From positions 1-64,000 of the forward strand of contig NZ_CP069421.1 in the NCBI RefSeq assembly GCF_018118585.1: 64,000 bases of DNA, read 5' to 3'. Each line of letters starts with the position of its first letter. Position 1 is the stretch's first letter. Positions 50,677-60,500 of this stretch are shown piece after piece. The DNA comes from Aristaeella lactis. GTDB lineage: Bacteria > Bacillota > Clostridia > Christensenellales > Aristaeellaceae. Below the pieces are notes generated by a model, which saw only the letters and a list, made by a program, of their open reading frames with translations, was not told the origin of the DNA and made no database searches. Made by a program: the position numbers and the translations under genes.

Positions 50677-52157
50677 TGATGAAACGCAGCGGGATGACCA
50701 GCATTACCGCCCAGGTACGCCGTTCAGTGTCTTCCATAGCATTCCTGCTGGCTGTTCCGGCAGTGATCGGCCTGGTGGTTATGATGCTCTATTCCACCCG
50801 GACGCAGGCAATGATCCGGAGAATGGATACCATTGCCGGCATGAAACCGGCGCTTGAAAGCACCATCGCGGAGAATCTTTTCTCGGTAGCCGCGGGCCGG
50901 ACTACTTTCAAAGACAGCGGTGTGCAGGAACTGATTGCGGAAACGGATCATACCCTGGACCGGCTTCTGGCAGAAACCGAAGGAGCGGGTCAGATGCAGC
51001 TGACTATTGCCCGCAGGACAATGGACACGCTGGAAAAGTATGTACTCAGGGTCCGGGACGGTATGGATGCGGGAACCCCTATCAGTGAGATTGAAGGCAT
51101 CGTGGATGAGGTGCGGGATGTAGGGCGTCTGGTATTGGCTATGCTGGACGCTTTTACTACGGACGAGATTGCCAATGCGACGGTGGCCAGCGGGCGGCTG
51201 AGAATCATTGTCATTACCGCGGCACTGGCAGAGGTACTGCTGCTGTTGATCGCCTTTCTGCGTACACGGCGCGAGACGACCAAGCTGACGGAATCGATTC
51301 ACTCCTCCATTTATTCCCTGGAGGGAACGGTCCGACGGATAGCAGAAGGCAATTTCGGCGACCGGGTACAGGGCATGAATGTGGAGGAACTGCGGGAACT
51401 GGGCGAACAGGTCAACCAGATGGCGGACAGGCTGGAGACCCTGATCAGGCAGATCCGCCGGAACCGGGACCACCTGGCACGGGCGGAGCTGCGTACCCTG
51501 CAGGCGCAGATCAATCCACACTTCCTGTATAATACCCTGGATACGATCGTCTGGCAGGCGGAATCCGGCAAAGGAGAGGAAGTTGTCCGCCTGACGCGCA
51601 ACCTGAGCGATTTTTTCCGGATCGCACTGTCATCCGGCGCCGACTGGATCCCGGTCAGCCAGGAACTGAAGCATGTTTCCGCTTATCTGAGTATCCAGAA
51701 GACCCGGTACCGGGATATCCTGGATTATGAAGTGGATCAGCCGGAAGACCTGGAAGAGGCGTATATGCTCAAACTGCTTCTGCAACCGCTGGTGGAAAAC
51801 GCCCTGTACCACGGGATCAAAAATAAACGCGGCGGCGGAAAGATCTCTGTGAAGGTACATCGTGAGAACCGGATCATGACCTTTACCGTGGCGGACACGG
51901 GCAAGGGAATGGCTCCGGAGCAGCTGGATGAACTGCAGAGGATGCTGAAGGAAGAAACACCGAATGTACAGGCGGCCCTGGAACCGGGGCATTCCGGTTT
52001 CGGCATGCGGAATGTGGATACGCGGATCCGGCTGTATTACGGAAAACAGACAGGCCTGCTGCTTCAGTCCGGCCCGGAGGGCACAGAGGTATCATTCAGG
52101 ATTCCTATTCGTACAAGGGAGGAAATCGACCATGATGAAAGTCTTTCTCGTGGATGA
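50676..52157 (+). CDS. LytS/YesM-type sensor histidine kinase
   Basis: Membrane kinase of 493 residues. Membrane segments lie at ~21-40 and ~175-196 and flank an extracellular, mainly helical sensor domain of ~135 residues. A HAMP linker follows (about 197-255). The His-kinase domain has the phospho-acceptor in QINPHFLYNTL (His282), and the ATPase has QPLVENALYHGIKNK near 370-384 and GFGMRNVDTRI near 449. It starts with two ATG codons at the stop of the lipoprotein gene and overlaps the regulator gene by 26 bases. Cognate partner of the following regulator. Confidence 0.93.
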   Translation: MMKRSGMTSITAQVRRSVSSIAFLLAVPAVIGLVVMMLYSTRTQAMIRRMDTIAGMKPALESTIAENLFSVAAGRTTFKDSGVQELIAETDHTLDRLLAETEGAGQMQLTIARRTMDTLEKYVLRVRDGMDAGTPISEIEGIVDEVRDVGRLVLAMLDAFTTDEIANATVASGRLRIIVITAALAEVLLLLIAFLRTRRETTKLTESIHSSIYSLEGTVRRIAEGNFGDRVQGMNVEELRELGEQVNQMADRLETLIRQIRRNRDHLARAELRTLQAQINPHFLYNTLDTIVWQAESGKGEEVVRLTRNLSDFFRIALSSGADWIPVSQELKHVSAYLSIQKTRYRDILDYEVDQPEDLEEAYMLKLLLQPLVENALYHGIKNKRGGGKISVKVHRENRIMTFTVADTGKGMAPEQLDELQRMLKEETPNVQAALEPGHSGFGMRNVDTRIRLYYGKQTGLLLQSGPEGTEVSFRIPIRTREEIDHDESLSRG

Positions 52158-53700
52158 CGAGATAGCCATCCGGGAGAACCTGCGCAATTCCTTTCCATGG
52201 GAGGAGAAAGGATATCAGCTGGTCGGTGAAGCTCCGGACGGTGAAATGGCCCTGCCTATGCTGCGGGACCTGAACGCGGACATCCTGCTGACAGATATCC
52301 GCATGCCTTTTATGGACGGAATGAAACTGTGCGAGGAAGTACAGCGTACCATGCCCTGGGTGGAACGGATCATCCTGTCCGGCTATGATGATTTTGCCTA
52401 TGCCCAGAAAGCCATATCCCTGGGCGTGAAGGAATACCTGCTCAAGCCGGTGACAGCCGCGGAACTGGAGGCGGCGCTGGACCGGGTGAGCCGGCAGATC
52501 GAGGAAAAACGCCGAGACCGGGAAAACCTGACAGCCCTCCGGGAACGGCTTTCCTCCGGGAACCAGTTCCTGAAGGCCAAGCTGCTGGCTTCGCTGTTCA
52601 CGGATGAAGGGGACAGCGAGGACGATGAAGCGCTGCTCCGGCAGATGCGGGACCTGGGTGTAAACCTGGCGGCGGGCTGCTACGCGGTGATCGATATCGC
52701 GTTCCCGGCGGAAGGCGAACAGCGGATCGCCTGCCGGAACGCCCTGTCCTCCCTTGCGGAAATGAGCGGCGGTGGCGTTTATGTCTGCGGTGCTCCCAAA
52801 GGCGCCCGGGCGCTGGTGCTGGGAGACAATCCGGAAGATACAGAGGAACGGGCGTACTCCTTTGCCAATTCTGCGATGCATCTGCCCGAGCTGGCCAGGG
52901 AAAAACGGCTGCTGATCTCCGTTGGTGAAACCGTGACGGATTTCCACGATATCCGGCAGTCCATGAAGGGCGCCCGGCATGCCCGGCATCTGCAGGGACC
53001 GGAGGCGAATGAAGAGCGGCGGATCATCGGCGTGAATGAGACAAACTGCCAGCAGCAGCCCCTGTCCGAAACGGAACTGAGTCCCCTGTATGAGCGGCTG
53101 CAGTACGCGACCGAAGAGGAAGTGGAACCGATCCTGACGGAGTATACCCGCTCCCTTGATTCCACGATGGCACTGGGATACCTGCGGGTGGCCGGCCTGC
53201 TGGCGGCACGCCGGATTATCCAGGAAGGGGAAGGGGTTCCCAAGGAAGTCCTTTCAGACGATATTGTAGAGGAAGCAATGCATACGGAGGGGGAGGAAGG
53301 CTTCCTGCTGCTGGCTGAGCTGCTCAAAAAGGCGATCGCCTTCCGCAACCGGAACAGGGCGGGCTACGCGGATCCCATCATCGGCCGGGCCCGGGCCTAC
53401 CTGTCTCAGCACTATGCGGATCCGAACCTGATGCTTCAGGACGTGGCCGGAGAGGTTCATCTTTCCCAGAGCCATTTCTCCACTGTTTTTGCCCAGGAAA
53501 CCGGCCTGACCTTCACCCAGTATCTGACCGGCCTCCGGATCGGCAAAGCCAAAGAACTGCTTGAGGCTACGGAGATGCGGTCCTCCCAGATCGCGCAGGA
53601 AGTGGGCTATAACGACTCCCATTATTTCAGCTATCTGTTCAAGAAAACCACCGGTATGACCCCCAGTGAGTACCGGAGGAAGAACAGAAGTACGGAATAA
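52132..53700 (+). CDS. YesN-type response regulator with AraC output domain
   Basis: Protein of 522 residues. The receiver domain (1-~125) has acidic pair Asp8-Asp9, phospho-acceptor Asp55 (LLTDIRMPF), LSGYDDF and Lys in LLKPV. A central ~260-residue linker follows. The C-terminal AraC helix-turn-helix pair lies near 420-520 (DVAGEVHLSQSHFSTVFAQE and IAQEVGYNDSHYFSYLFKK). The ATG is preceded by AAGGGAGG inside the kinase gene. It likely activates the furanose ABC operon that follows. Confidence 0.93.
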   Translation: MMKVFLVDDEIAIRENLRNSFPWEEKGYQLVGEAPDGEMALPMLRDLNADILLTDIRMPFMDGMKLCEEVQRTMPWVERIILSGYDDFAYAQKAISLGVKEYLLKPVTAAELEAALDRVSRQIEEKRRDRENLTALRERLSSGNQFLKAKLLASLFTDEGDSEDDEALLRQMRDLGVNLAAGCYAVIDIAFPAEGEQRIACRNALSSLAEMSGGGVYVCGAPKGARALVLGDNPEDTEERAYSFANSAMHLPELAREKRLLISVGETVTDFHDIRQSMKGARHARHLQGPEANEERRIIGVNETNCQQQPLSETELSPLYERLQYATEEEVEPILTEYTRSLDSTMALGYLRVAGLLAARRIIQEGEGVPKEVLSDDIVEEAMHTEGEEGFLLLAELLKKAIAFRNRNRAGYADPIIGRARAYLSQHYADPNLMLQDVAGEVHLSQSHFSTVFAQETGLTFTQYLTGLRIGKAKELLEATEMRSSQIAQEVGYNDSHYFSYLFKKTTGMTPSEYRRKNRSTE

Positions 53701-53782
53701 AAAATTCAACTTCAGGGAAACGATTTCAAACCGAATCCATCCGCCGACATGGCAGAAACGGAAAAAAACAAACCAAAACAAT

Positions 53783-53817
53783 AATCCTCTGTATTTCAAA
53801 TACAGGGGATTGTTTTT
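53783..53817 (+). terminator. Terminator between regulator and transporter genes
   Basis: AATCCTCTGTATTT / AAATACAGGGGATT stem with almost no loop, followed by GTTTTT. It separates the sensor genes from the transport operon. No consensus promoter was found between it and the binding-protein gene, in keeping with activator dependence. Confidence 0.75.
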
Positions 53818-53872
53818 ATACTGTAACCAACGATGGCAGGAATGCCAAAAAGAAAAATGGAGGGTAAAAACT

Positions 53873-54865
53873 ATGAAGAAACTGTTGGCTCTGGCTCTTG
53901 CCCTGGTTATGATCCTGGGCGTAGCTTCCGCTTTCGCGGATGTTAAGGTTGCGTTCTCCCAGATCGGTCAGGAATCCGACTGGCGTACCGCGAACACCGA
54001 CAGCATCAATGGCGCTGTGAAGGGCCATGAAGGCTGGGAACTGATCTATGACGACGCTCAGCAGAAGCAGGAAAACCAGATCAAGGCCCTGCGCAACTTC
54101 ATCACCCAGGGTGTTGACTTCATCCTCTTCACCGGCGTTGTGGAAACCGGTTGGGAAGAAGTGCTGAAGGAAGTCAACGAGGCTGAGATCCCGCTGATCC
54201 TGATCGACCGTATGCCTGACTGCATGGACAAGATCGAATACGCTGCCGCTTTCGGCGGAGACTTCGTTGAAGAAGGCCGTCGTCAGGTTGCATGGGCCGG
54301 CGAATACCTGAAGTCCATCGGCCGCGGCGAAGAAGAAGTGAACGTTGCCATCATGGAAGGCACCACCGGTGCCGGCGCTCAGGTTGGCCGTACCAAGGGT
54401 AACCTGGCTGCCATGGAAGCTTATCCGAACCTGAAGCTGGTTGCTCAGAACACCGGTAACTTCACCCGCGCTGAAGGCCAGGCTCTGATGGAAAGCTGGC
54501 TGAAGTCTGTTGACAAGATCGACGTTCTGATCGCTCAGAATGACGACATGGCTCTGGGCGCCATCGACGCTATCAAGGGCGCCGGCCTGGTTCCCGGCAA
54601 GGACATCATCATTGTTGGCTGCGACTCCGTTAAGGCTGCGTTCGACGCGATCGTTGCCGGCGAGATGAACGCCACCATCGAGTGCACTCCTCTGTATGGC
54701 CCCTTCGTCGTGGATGCTATCGAAAAGCTGATCGCCGGCGAAGACCTGGGCAAGGAACTGATCCATCCCGTTGAAGGTGTTTACGACATCGACGGCGGCA
54801 TCGACTGCGGCAACGGCGCTGTTTCCGTGAAGGCTGCCGACGTGATCAACGAGCGTCAGTATTAA
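53873..54865 (+). CDS. Furanose-type sugar-binding protein (YtfQ-like)
   Basis: Secreted binding protein of 330 residues. Signal peptide ~1-22 (ends VASAFA) with no lipobox Cys. The mature part resembles YtfQ, the galactofuranose-binding protein of E. coli. Codon choice differs from its neighbours: many GCT, GTT, CGT and GGT codons, as expected for a very highly expressed gene. GGAGGG precedes the ATG. A terminator-like hairpin after the gene limits read-through to the ATPase gene. Confidence 0.92.
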   Translation: MKKLLALALALVMILGVASAFADVKVAFSQIGQESDWRTANTDSINGAVKGHEGWELIYDDAQQKQENQIKALRNFITQGVDFILFTGVVETGWEEVLKEVNEAEIPLILIDRMPDCMDKIEYAAAFGGDFVEEGRRQVAWAGEYLKSIGRGEEEVNVAIMEGTTGAGAQVGRTKGNLAAMEAYPNLKLVAQNTGNFTRAEGQALMESWLKSVDKIDVLIAQNDDMALGAIDAIKGAGLVPGKDIIIVGCDSVKAAFDAIVAGEMNATIECTPLYGPFVVDAIEKLIAGEDLGKELIHPVEGVYDIDGGIDCGNGAVSVKAADVINERQY

Positions 54866-54906
54866 TCAGATCAGACCCCATGGACTGTTCTGAATCAATA
54901 GTCCAC

Positions 54907-54944
54907 AGGCAGGGCGGATGGGCGACTCTCCGCCCTGCCTTTTC
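54907..54944 (+). terminator. Attenuating terminator after the binding-protein gene
   Basis: AGGCAGGGCGGA / TCCGCCCTGCCT stem with a 10-base loop and TTTT, located 16 bases before the TTG start of the ATPase gene. Partial read-through would give excess binding protein. Confidence 0.85.
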
Positions 54945-54960
54945 TTAAGGAGGGATCCCT

Positions 54961-56484
54961 TTGCCGGAAAGCAACCTGCTTGAAATGAAACAGATTGAAA
55001 TCCAGTTTCCCGGCGTTAAAGCGCTGGATAAAGTGGATTTTTCACTGCGTCCGGGTGAAATTCATTCCCTGCTTGGCGAGAACGGCGCCGGTAAATCCAC
55101 GCTGATCAAATGCCTGACAGGGGTTAATCACATGGATGCGGGAACCATTGTCATGAATGGGCAGCCCATTCAACCCCAAAGCCCCCAGCATGCCATGGAA
55201 TTGGGTATTTCCACGGTGTATCAGGAGGTTAACCTCTGCCCGAACCTGACCGTGGCGGAGAATATCTTTGTCGGGCGGCAGCCTATGCGCCACGGACAGA
55301 TTGACTGGAAGACCATAACACGCCGGGCAAAGGAACTGATGGCCCGGTTCCATCAGGATATTGATGTGAGCCGTCCGCTTTCCTATTATTCCACTGCCGT
55401 GCAGCAGATGGTTGCCATCGCGCGCGCGGTAGATGTACAGGCCAAGATCCTGATCCTGGATGAGCCCACCTCTTCCCTGGATGACAACGAAGTGCAGCTG
55501 CTCTTCAATGTTATGCGGGAACTGAAAGCAGAAGGTATGGGCATCATCTTTATCACGCATTTCCTTGATCAGGTATTTGCCATCAGCGACAGGCTTACGA
55601 TCCTTCGCAACGGGCATCTGATCGGCAGCTATGATATCAGTGATATCACAAAAGTAGAGTTGGTAACACAGATGGTGGGCAAGGATATGGACACCATCTT
55701 TAATCTGAAGAGAGCCGATGTGGCAGAAGATGCTCCTGATATGCTGAACGCATCCCATATCGGAGCACCCGGACAGATCGAAGATATTTCCCTGAATGTC
55801 AGGAAGGGCGAGCTGGTAGGCTTCGCCGGCCTGCTGGGCAGCGGACGTACCGAGACCGCGGAAATGCTGTTTGGCGCGAACCGTTATACCAGCGGTGAAA
55901 TGGAAGTGGACGGGAAGAAGACTGAGATCAAAAAACCTTATGACGCTCTTCTTCAGGGAATAGCATTCTGTCCCGAAGACCGGAAACGCGACGGAATCAT
56001 CGCTGACCTGAGCATTCGTGAAAACATCGCGCTTGCGGTACAGGCACGGAAGGGATTCCTGCATCCGCTGAGCCTCAGGGAACAGAATGAACTGGCGGAC
56101 AAGTATATCAAGGCATTGGGAATTGCCACTCCGGACGCTGAAAAGAAGATCGGCGAACTGTCCGGCGGCAACCAGCAGAAGGTTATCCTGGCCAGGTGGA
56201 TGGCAACCGATCCAAAGGTTTTGATTCTTGATGAACCTACCCGGGGTATCGACATCGGCGCCAAGGCTGAGATCCAGCGGCTGATGCTGGAAATGTGCGG
56301 TGACGGCGTGTCTGTTGTTTTTATCAGTTCAGAACTGGATGAGATCATCCGGTGCTCCAACCGCATCATCGTGATGCGTGACCGGGAAAAAGTGGCAGAA
56401 CTGGACGGCGAGAACTGCACCCAGGAGAAGATCCTGGCCATCATAGCCGAAGGATCGGCAGCAGCGGGAGGTGAAGTACAATGA
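54961..56484 (+). CDS. Furanose ABC transporter ATP-binding protein (YtfR-like)
   Basis: Double-ATPase protein of 507 residues. First domain: GENGAGKST near 38-46 and LDEPTSSLDD near 167. Second domain: LLGSGRTE near 292, LSGGNQQKV near 401 and LDEPTRGIDIG near 425. The start is TTG, supported by AAGGAGGG seven bases upstream and by the family N-terminus. It overlaps the first permease gene by 4 bases. Confidence 0.94.
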   Translation: MPESNLLEMKQIEIQFPGVKALDKVDFSLRPGEIHSLLGENGAGKSTLIKCLTGVNHMDAGTIVMNGQPIQPQSPQHAMELGISTVYQEVNLCPNLTVAENIFVGRQPMRHGQIDWKTITRRAKELMARFHQDIDVSRPLSYYSTAVQQMVAIARAVDVQAKILILDEPTSSLDDNEVQLLFNVMRELKAEGMGIIFITHFLDQVFAISDRLTILRNGHLIGSYDISDITKVELVTQMVGKDMDTIFNLKRADVAEDAPDMLNASHIGAPGQIEDISLNVRKGELVGFAGLLGSGRTETAEMLFGANRYTSGEMEVDGKKTEIKKPYDALLQGIAFCPEDRKRDGIIADLSIRENIALAVQARKGFLHPLSLREQNELADKYIKALGIATPDAEKKIGELSGGNQQKVILARWMATDPKVLILDEPTRGIDIGAKAEIQRLMLEMCGDGVSVVFISSELDEIIRCSNRIIVMRDREKVAELDGENCTQEKILAIIAEGSAAAGGEVQ

Positions 56485-57554
56485 AAAAGAAACTGGACTT
56501 ATCCTCACTTTTCCGGTCCAAGGTCACCTGGGCTGTTGTTGCTGAAGCGCTGATCCTGCTGGTATGCCTGTGTGTCCGGCCTGAATTCTTCAGGATCAGC
56601 TATCAGCCGTCCACCGGGATGCTGTATGGCAACATTATTGACATTATCAACCGTTCCAGTGAGATCACCATCATTGCCATGGGTATGACGCTGGTTATCG
56701 CCCTGGGCGGAACGGATCTTTCCGTAGGCGCTCTGGTTGCCGTTTCAGGCGCGATCGCCCTGAAGTTCCTGCGCTGGGACGTGCTGATCTATAACACTCC
56801 GGGCGATTACACGGTCTGCTCCTTCGCACTGGTACTGATCGTTCCGCTGGTTGTCTGCACGCTGATGGGTATGTTCAACGGCTTCCTCATTTCCAAGGGT
56901 GAGATGCAGCCGATCATCGCAACGCTGATCCTGATGGTATGCGGGCGCGGTATCGCGCAGATCACAACCAACGGCAAACAGTTTACGACCCAGTATTCTC
57001 CTTTCCGGGTGATCGGCCAGGGCAGCTTCCTGTATCTGCCTATGCCCATTATCATCACCGTGGTGGTGATCGCGTGTGTCGCACTGTTCGTCCGGAAGAC
57101 AGCCTTTGGTACATTTGTTGAATCCGTCGGTATCAACCGCAAAGCCAGCCGGCTGTCCGGCATCAACGCGCAGCGGATCATTTTCATCGTGTTTGCGCTG
57201 ACCGGTTTCCTTTCCGGCATATCCGGCCTGATCTATTCCAGCCGGATCATGTCCAACGACTCCAATAACGCGGGCCTGAACTTTGAAATGGACGCCATTC
57301 TGGCCGTTGTTATCGGCGGAACCAGCATGACGGGCGGCAAGTTCAGCCTGGTGGGCACAGTGCTTGGATCCATCATCATCCGCACAATTGTTAACCTGGT
57401 GTACTATTTCGGCATTGCGTCTGAAGCGACCATGGCCTTTAAGGCGATGATCATCGCTGTGGTGATCGTGCTGCAGTCTGAACCGGTCCGGAACTATTTT
57501 GCCAAACGGTCCAGTCTCAGGCGTGAAAGAATCAGCGGAGGTGTAAGGGCATGA
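56481..57554 (+). CDS. Furanose ABC transporter permease (YtfT-like)
   Basis: Membrane protein of 357 residues with about ten hydrophobic segments. GMTLVIALGGTDLSVGALVA near 72-91 and GGTSMTGGKFSLVGTVLGS near 275-293 are permease signatures. The ATGA overlaps on both sides show strict translational coupling. With the next permease it forms the heterodimeric channel typical of YtfQRT-YjfF. Confidence 0.93.
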   Translation: MKKKLDLSSLFRSKVTWAVVAEALILLVCLCVRPEFFRISYQPSTGMLYGNIIDIINRSSEITIIAMGMTLVIALGGTDLSVGALVAVSGAIALKFLRWDVLIYNTPGDYTVCSFALVLIVPLVVCTLMGMFNGFLISKGEMQPIIATLILMVCGRGIAQITTNGKQFTTQYSPFRVIGQGSFLYLPMPIIITVVVIACVALFVRKTAFGTFVESVGINRKASRLSGINAQRIIFIVFALTGFLSGISGLIYSSRIMSNDSNNAGLNFEMDAILAVVIGGTSMTGGKFSLVGTVLGSIIIRTIVNLVYYFGIASEATMAFKAMIIAVVIVLQSEPVRNYFAKRSSLRRERISGGVRA

Positions 57555-58624
57555 AAAGAGAACTGACTGCCTCCAGACAGAGCCTGTTCAGCCGCATCAT
57601 GAATCCCAAGTTTATCATGGTGTACGCGACGATCGGCCTGTTCCTGCTGATCTATCTGTTTGGCGCGGTGATGTACGGAAAAGTCGGTTTTACTACGCTT
57701 CGTACATTTACCACCTTGTTTGTGGACAATGCCTACTACGGCATATCCGCTGTCGGTATGACCATGGTACTGATCACAGGCGGTATTGACCTGTCTGTCG
57801 GCGCAGTGGCGTCCCTGACAGGCATGATCATTGCTTACGGTACCACAGTGATGGGAATTCATCCGCTGATCTGCATCGCCTTCGCACTGTTTATCGGCGT
57901 CGGCCTGGGTGTACTGATGGGATGGGTGATCCATTACCTGAACGTTCCGCCTTTCATTACCACCCTGACCGGTATGTTCCTTGCCAGGGGTGTCTGCTCC
58001 CTGATCAGCCGCGAATCCATTGAAATCAGTCATCCCATGTTTGATTCACTGGCCAGCTGGAAGATCAACATCATGCACCTGAAAGACGGCGAGTGGGTCA
58101 AGGTCAAGCCTATTTCCTATATCAACTTCAACGTGCTCCTGTTCTTCGTCATCCTGCTGATCGGTATTTACCTCCTGCAGCGTACGCGCTTCGGCCGGAA
58201 CATCTACGCGATCGGCGGCAACGAACAGAGTGCCAAACTGATGGGACTTCCCGTGGGACGCACCAAGGTGCTGGTTTACGGCTTCAATGGACTGTGCTCT
58301 GTGCTCGCCGGCATCACCTATGCCCTGTATGTCAAGAGCGGATGGAATCTGTCCCTGCAGGGCGCTGAACTGGACGTGATCACCTGCGCGGTCATCGGCG
58401 GTACACTGCTGACCGGCGGTGTAGGTTATATGATCGGTACGCTGTTCGGCGTGATGCTGAAATCCCTTATTCCGGCACTGATCACCTTCAACGGAAACCT
58501 CCTTTCCTGGTGGGGCAAAATCGCAACAGGCCTGCTGCTCCTGCTGTTCATCTGCATTCAGAAGATTGTGGTCAGGACGACAGACCGCCGCAACGTGAAA
58601 ACAAAAGCGGCAGCAAAGGAATAA
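57551..58624 (+). CDS. Furanose ABC transporter permease (YjfF-like)
   Basis: Second membrane subunit of 357 residues, with VGMTMVLITGGIDLSVGAVA near 72-91 and GGTLLTGGVGYMIGTLFGV near 279-297. Last gene of the transporter operon; no furanose-processing enzyme is encoded in it. A strong terminator follows. Confidence 0.93.
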   Translation: MKRELTASRQSLFSRIMNPKFIMVYATIGLFLLIYLFGAVMYGKVGFTTLRTFTTLFVDNAYYGISAVGMTMVLITGGIDLSVGAVASLTGMIIAYGTTVMGIHPLICIAFALFIGVGLGVLMGWVIHYLNVPPFITTLTGMFLARGVCSLISRESIEISHPMFDSLASWKINIMHLKDGEWVKVKPISYINFNVLLFFVILLIGIYLLQRTRFGRNIYAIGGNEQSAKLMGLPVGRTKVLVYGFNGLCSVLAGITYALYVKSGWNLSLQGAELDVITCAVIGGTLLTGGVGYMIGTLFGVMLKSLIPALITFNGNLLSWWGKIATGLLLLLFICIQKIVVRTTDRRNVKTKAAAKE

Positions 58625-58637
58625 AGCCTGCAAAGGA

Positions 58638-58673
58638 AAACCCGCATCCGGACATGTCCGGATGCGGGTTTTT
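58638..58673 (+). terminator. Terminator of the furanose transporter operon
   Basis: AAACCCGCATCCGGAC / GTCCGGATGCGGGTTTTT, a long nearly loopless palindrome with a T-run. Confidence 0.92.
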
Positions 58674-58684
58674 GATGTTGTTTT

Positions 58685-59494
58685 TTATTCGTTGCTGCCG
58701 GCGAAGATGATATCATCCCGGAGCCGGTAGATGGTGGCGCCGCGTTTTTTGTGGCAGAAGGCTTTAGCCCACCAGTCGATCTCCTTCACTTCGTCAAACT
58801 GAACCAGACCGTAACGGATGCCGTTTTTCTTTCCGCCGCGCATGTTGGAATCCATCCAGTGGACGGTGTTTGTTTCCGGATCGTAATCGGAAATCATAAT
58901 GGCGCTGTGGGCGCCTTTGCCATACTCATAATCCGCGGACATCTGGAAATAATCACCGCGCTTTACTTCCCGCATGAAGGCAAGGGCCAGTTCCATGTTG
59001 TCCTCCTTGCTGAGACTCTTGTCATAGCGGAACTGAGCGGCTTCGTAAAACGGATTGCCTTTCTCAGCAGGAATATCCTTCCACAGGAAGCCGTAGTAAT
59101 AGGGCTTGCACTCAGAGGAGGGCAGGTTGTCCGGAATCACAAGGGGAACGTCCGGATACTCCGCCATGCGGTACTTGTCCCGGTTCTGGCGGAACAGGTA
59201 GACCGTGAAGTTTTTGCAGATATAGATATCGCTTTTGTAATGGGCCCGCTGGGATTTCCCGTTGGCTTTTTTATACAGGGATTCTCCCAGGTCAATGATG
59301 TCATCAATCAGGGCATCACGGGCAGTGCTGCCGGTCTCCTCCCCGTCGGTTTCCTCAGGGTCGGAGTCCAGCAGCACTTCATCAACAATTTCTTCAGGTG
59401 GAGCGTCCTCACCAACCACAGGGGCGGGAAGAACAGAAAAGAGAAGAATCAGCAGTAACAGGAAAAGCGGCACTTGCCGGATTGTCAGTTTCAT
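58685..59494 (-). CDS. Secreted protein with putative cysteine-hydrolase domain
   Basis: Protein of 269 residues with a signal peptide (~1-29) and an acidic linker (~30-60). The rest shows the order Cys (YICKNFTVYLF, ~97), His (KGAHSAIMISDYD, ~206) and Asp/Asn (HWMDSNMRGG, ~222), which resembles NlpC/P60-CHAP amidases. The assignment to that fold is tentative. It overlaps the LacI gene by 4 bases, so both are made from one transcript. Confidence 0.6.
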   Translation of the reverse strand: MKLTIRQVPLFLLLLILLFSVLPAPVVGEDAPPEEIVDEVLLDSDPEETDGEETGSTARDALIDDIIDLGESLYKKANGKSQRAHYKSDIYICKNFTVYLFRQNRDKYRMAEYPDVPLVIPDNLPSSECKPYYYGFLWKDIPAEKGNPFYEAAQFRYDKSLSKEDNMELALAFMREVKRGDYFQMSADYEYGKGAHSAIMISDYDPETNTVHWMDSNMRGGKKNGIRYGLVQFDEVKEIDWWAKAFCHKKRGATIYRLRDDIIFAGSNE

Positions 59495-60477
59495 CCAACA
59501 GTTTCTCCCTCTACGAGTTTGCCGGAAACCGTGACCAGCTTCGGCACATGGCTTTCCGGGAATTCGATCGAGTCGATCATCAGATTGAACACTTCCTGTG
59601 CGATACGCGCCGTATCCTGCCGGTAGGTGGTGAGGCAGGGAGAAATCATCTGGCTGACGAGGATTCCGTCATAGCCAACCAGGCTGATATCCTCCGGCAC
59701 ATTGATGCCCTGGGCCTTCAGCTGCCACAGCGCTCCGAGACAGCTGTAGTCATCGGGGCAGAGGACGCAGGTGGGCTTATCCTTGAGCTGGAGGAGTTTC
59801 ATGATGCATTCCGCACAGTCTGCGGCGTTGTGGAAGTGCCCTTCCTGGACATATTCCACAGGAACACGTAATCCAAGTTCTGCACAGATCTTATAAAATC
59901 CTGCAAGACGCTCACGGCTGACTGCACCTTTTTCACCCTGGATAAAGGCGATCCGGCGGTGTCCGCGGTCATAGACATGGCGAACAATCTGTTCCATACT
60001 TGTGCGGTTGTCACTGGCGACGCAGTCGCATCCGTCATAGGCATGATCCACGATGACGGTGGGGATGCTGCTGGTGGCCAGCCGGATGATGCCGGCGGAT
60101 TCAAAGTCGGCCTGCACCACGATCACGCCGTCCAGGCTCCGCTGGCGGGCATGCTCATAGTAGTTTTTATCGGTGTAATTGCCCCGGCCCAGGAAAGTCA
60201 GGTCATAGCTGTGCCTTTCCGCTTCACGGCGCAGTTCGTCAAAGAGGGCGCTGAAGTATTCGTGGTTCATACGATCTTCATAGATGATTCCCAGATTGTT
60301 GGACCTGCTTGTTTTCAGCGTCCGGGCGGCCGCATTGGGATAATAGCCCATATCCTTTGCGGTCTGGACGATAAAAGCAGTTCTCTCCTTACTGTCGCTT
60401 GTTAATCCATTCAGAGCACGGGAAACCGTTGCAACCGAAACACCGCAAACCTCAGCTATGTCCTTCAGCCTGACCAT
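59491..60477 (-). CDS. LacI-family transcriptional regulator
   Basis: Repressor of 328 residues: N-terminal helix-turn-helix (VRLKDIAEVCGVSVATVSRA, residues 2-21) and hinge, then a type 1 periplasmic-binding-like effector domain. The ligand is probably a sugar. A LacI-type operator sits just downstream of its own promoter, indicating autoregulation. The target may include the coupled secreted-protein gene. Confidence 0.93.
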   Translation of the reverse strand: MVRLKDIAEVCGVSVATVSRALNGLTSDSKERTAFIVQTAKDMGYYPNAAARTLKTSRSNNLGIIYEDRMNHEYFSALFDELRREAERHSYDLTFLGRGNYTDKNYYEHARQRSLDGVIVVQADFESAGIIRLATSSIPTVIVDHAYDGCDCVASDNRTSMEQIVRHVYDRGHRRIAFIQGEKGAVSRERLAGFYKICAELGLRVPVEYVQEGHFHNAADCAECIMKLLQLKDKPTCVLCPDDYSCLGALWQLKAQGINVPEDISLVGYDGILVSQMISPCLTTYRQDTARIAQEVFNLMIDSIEFPESHVPKLVTVSGKLVEGETVG

Positions 60478-60500
60478 GATTAAAAATCTCCTTTCTGGCC

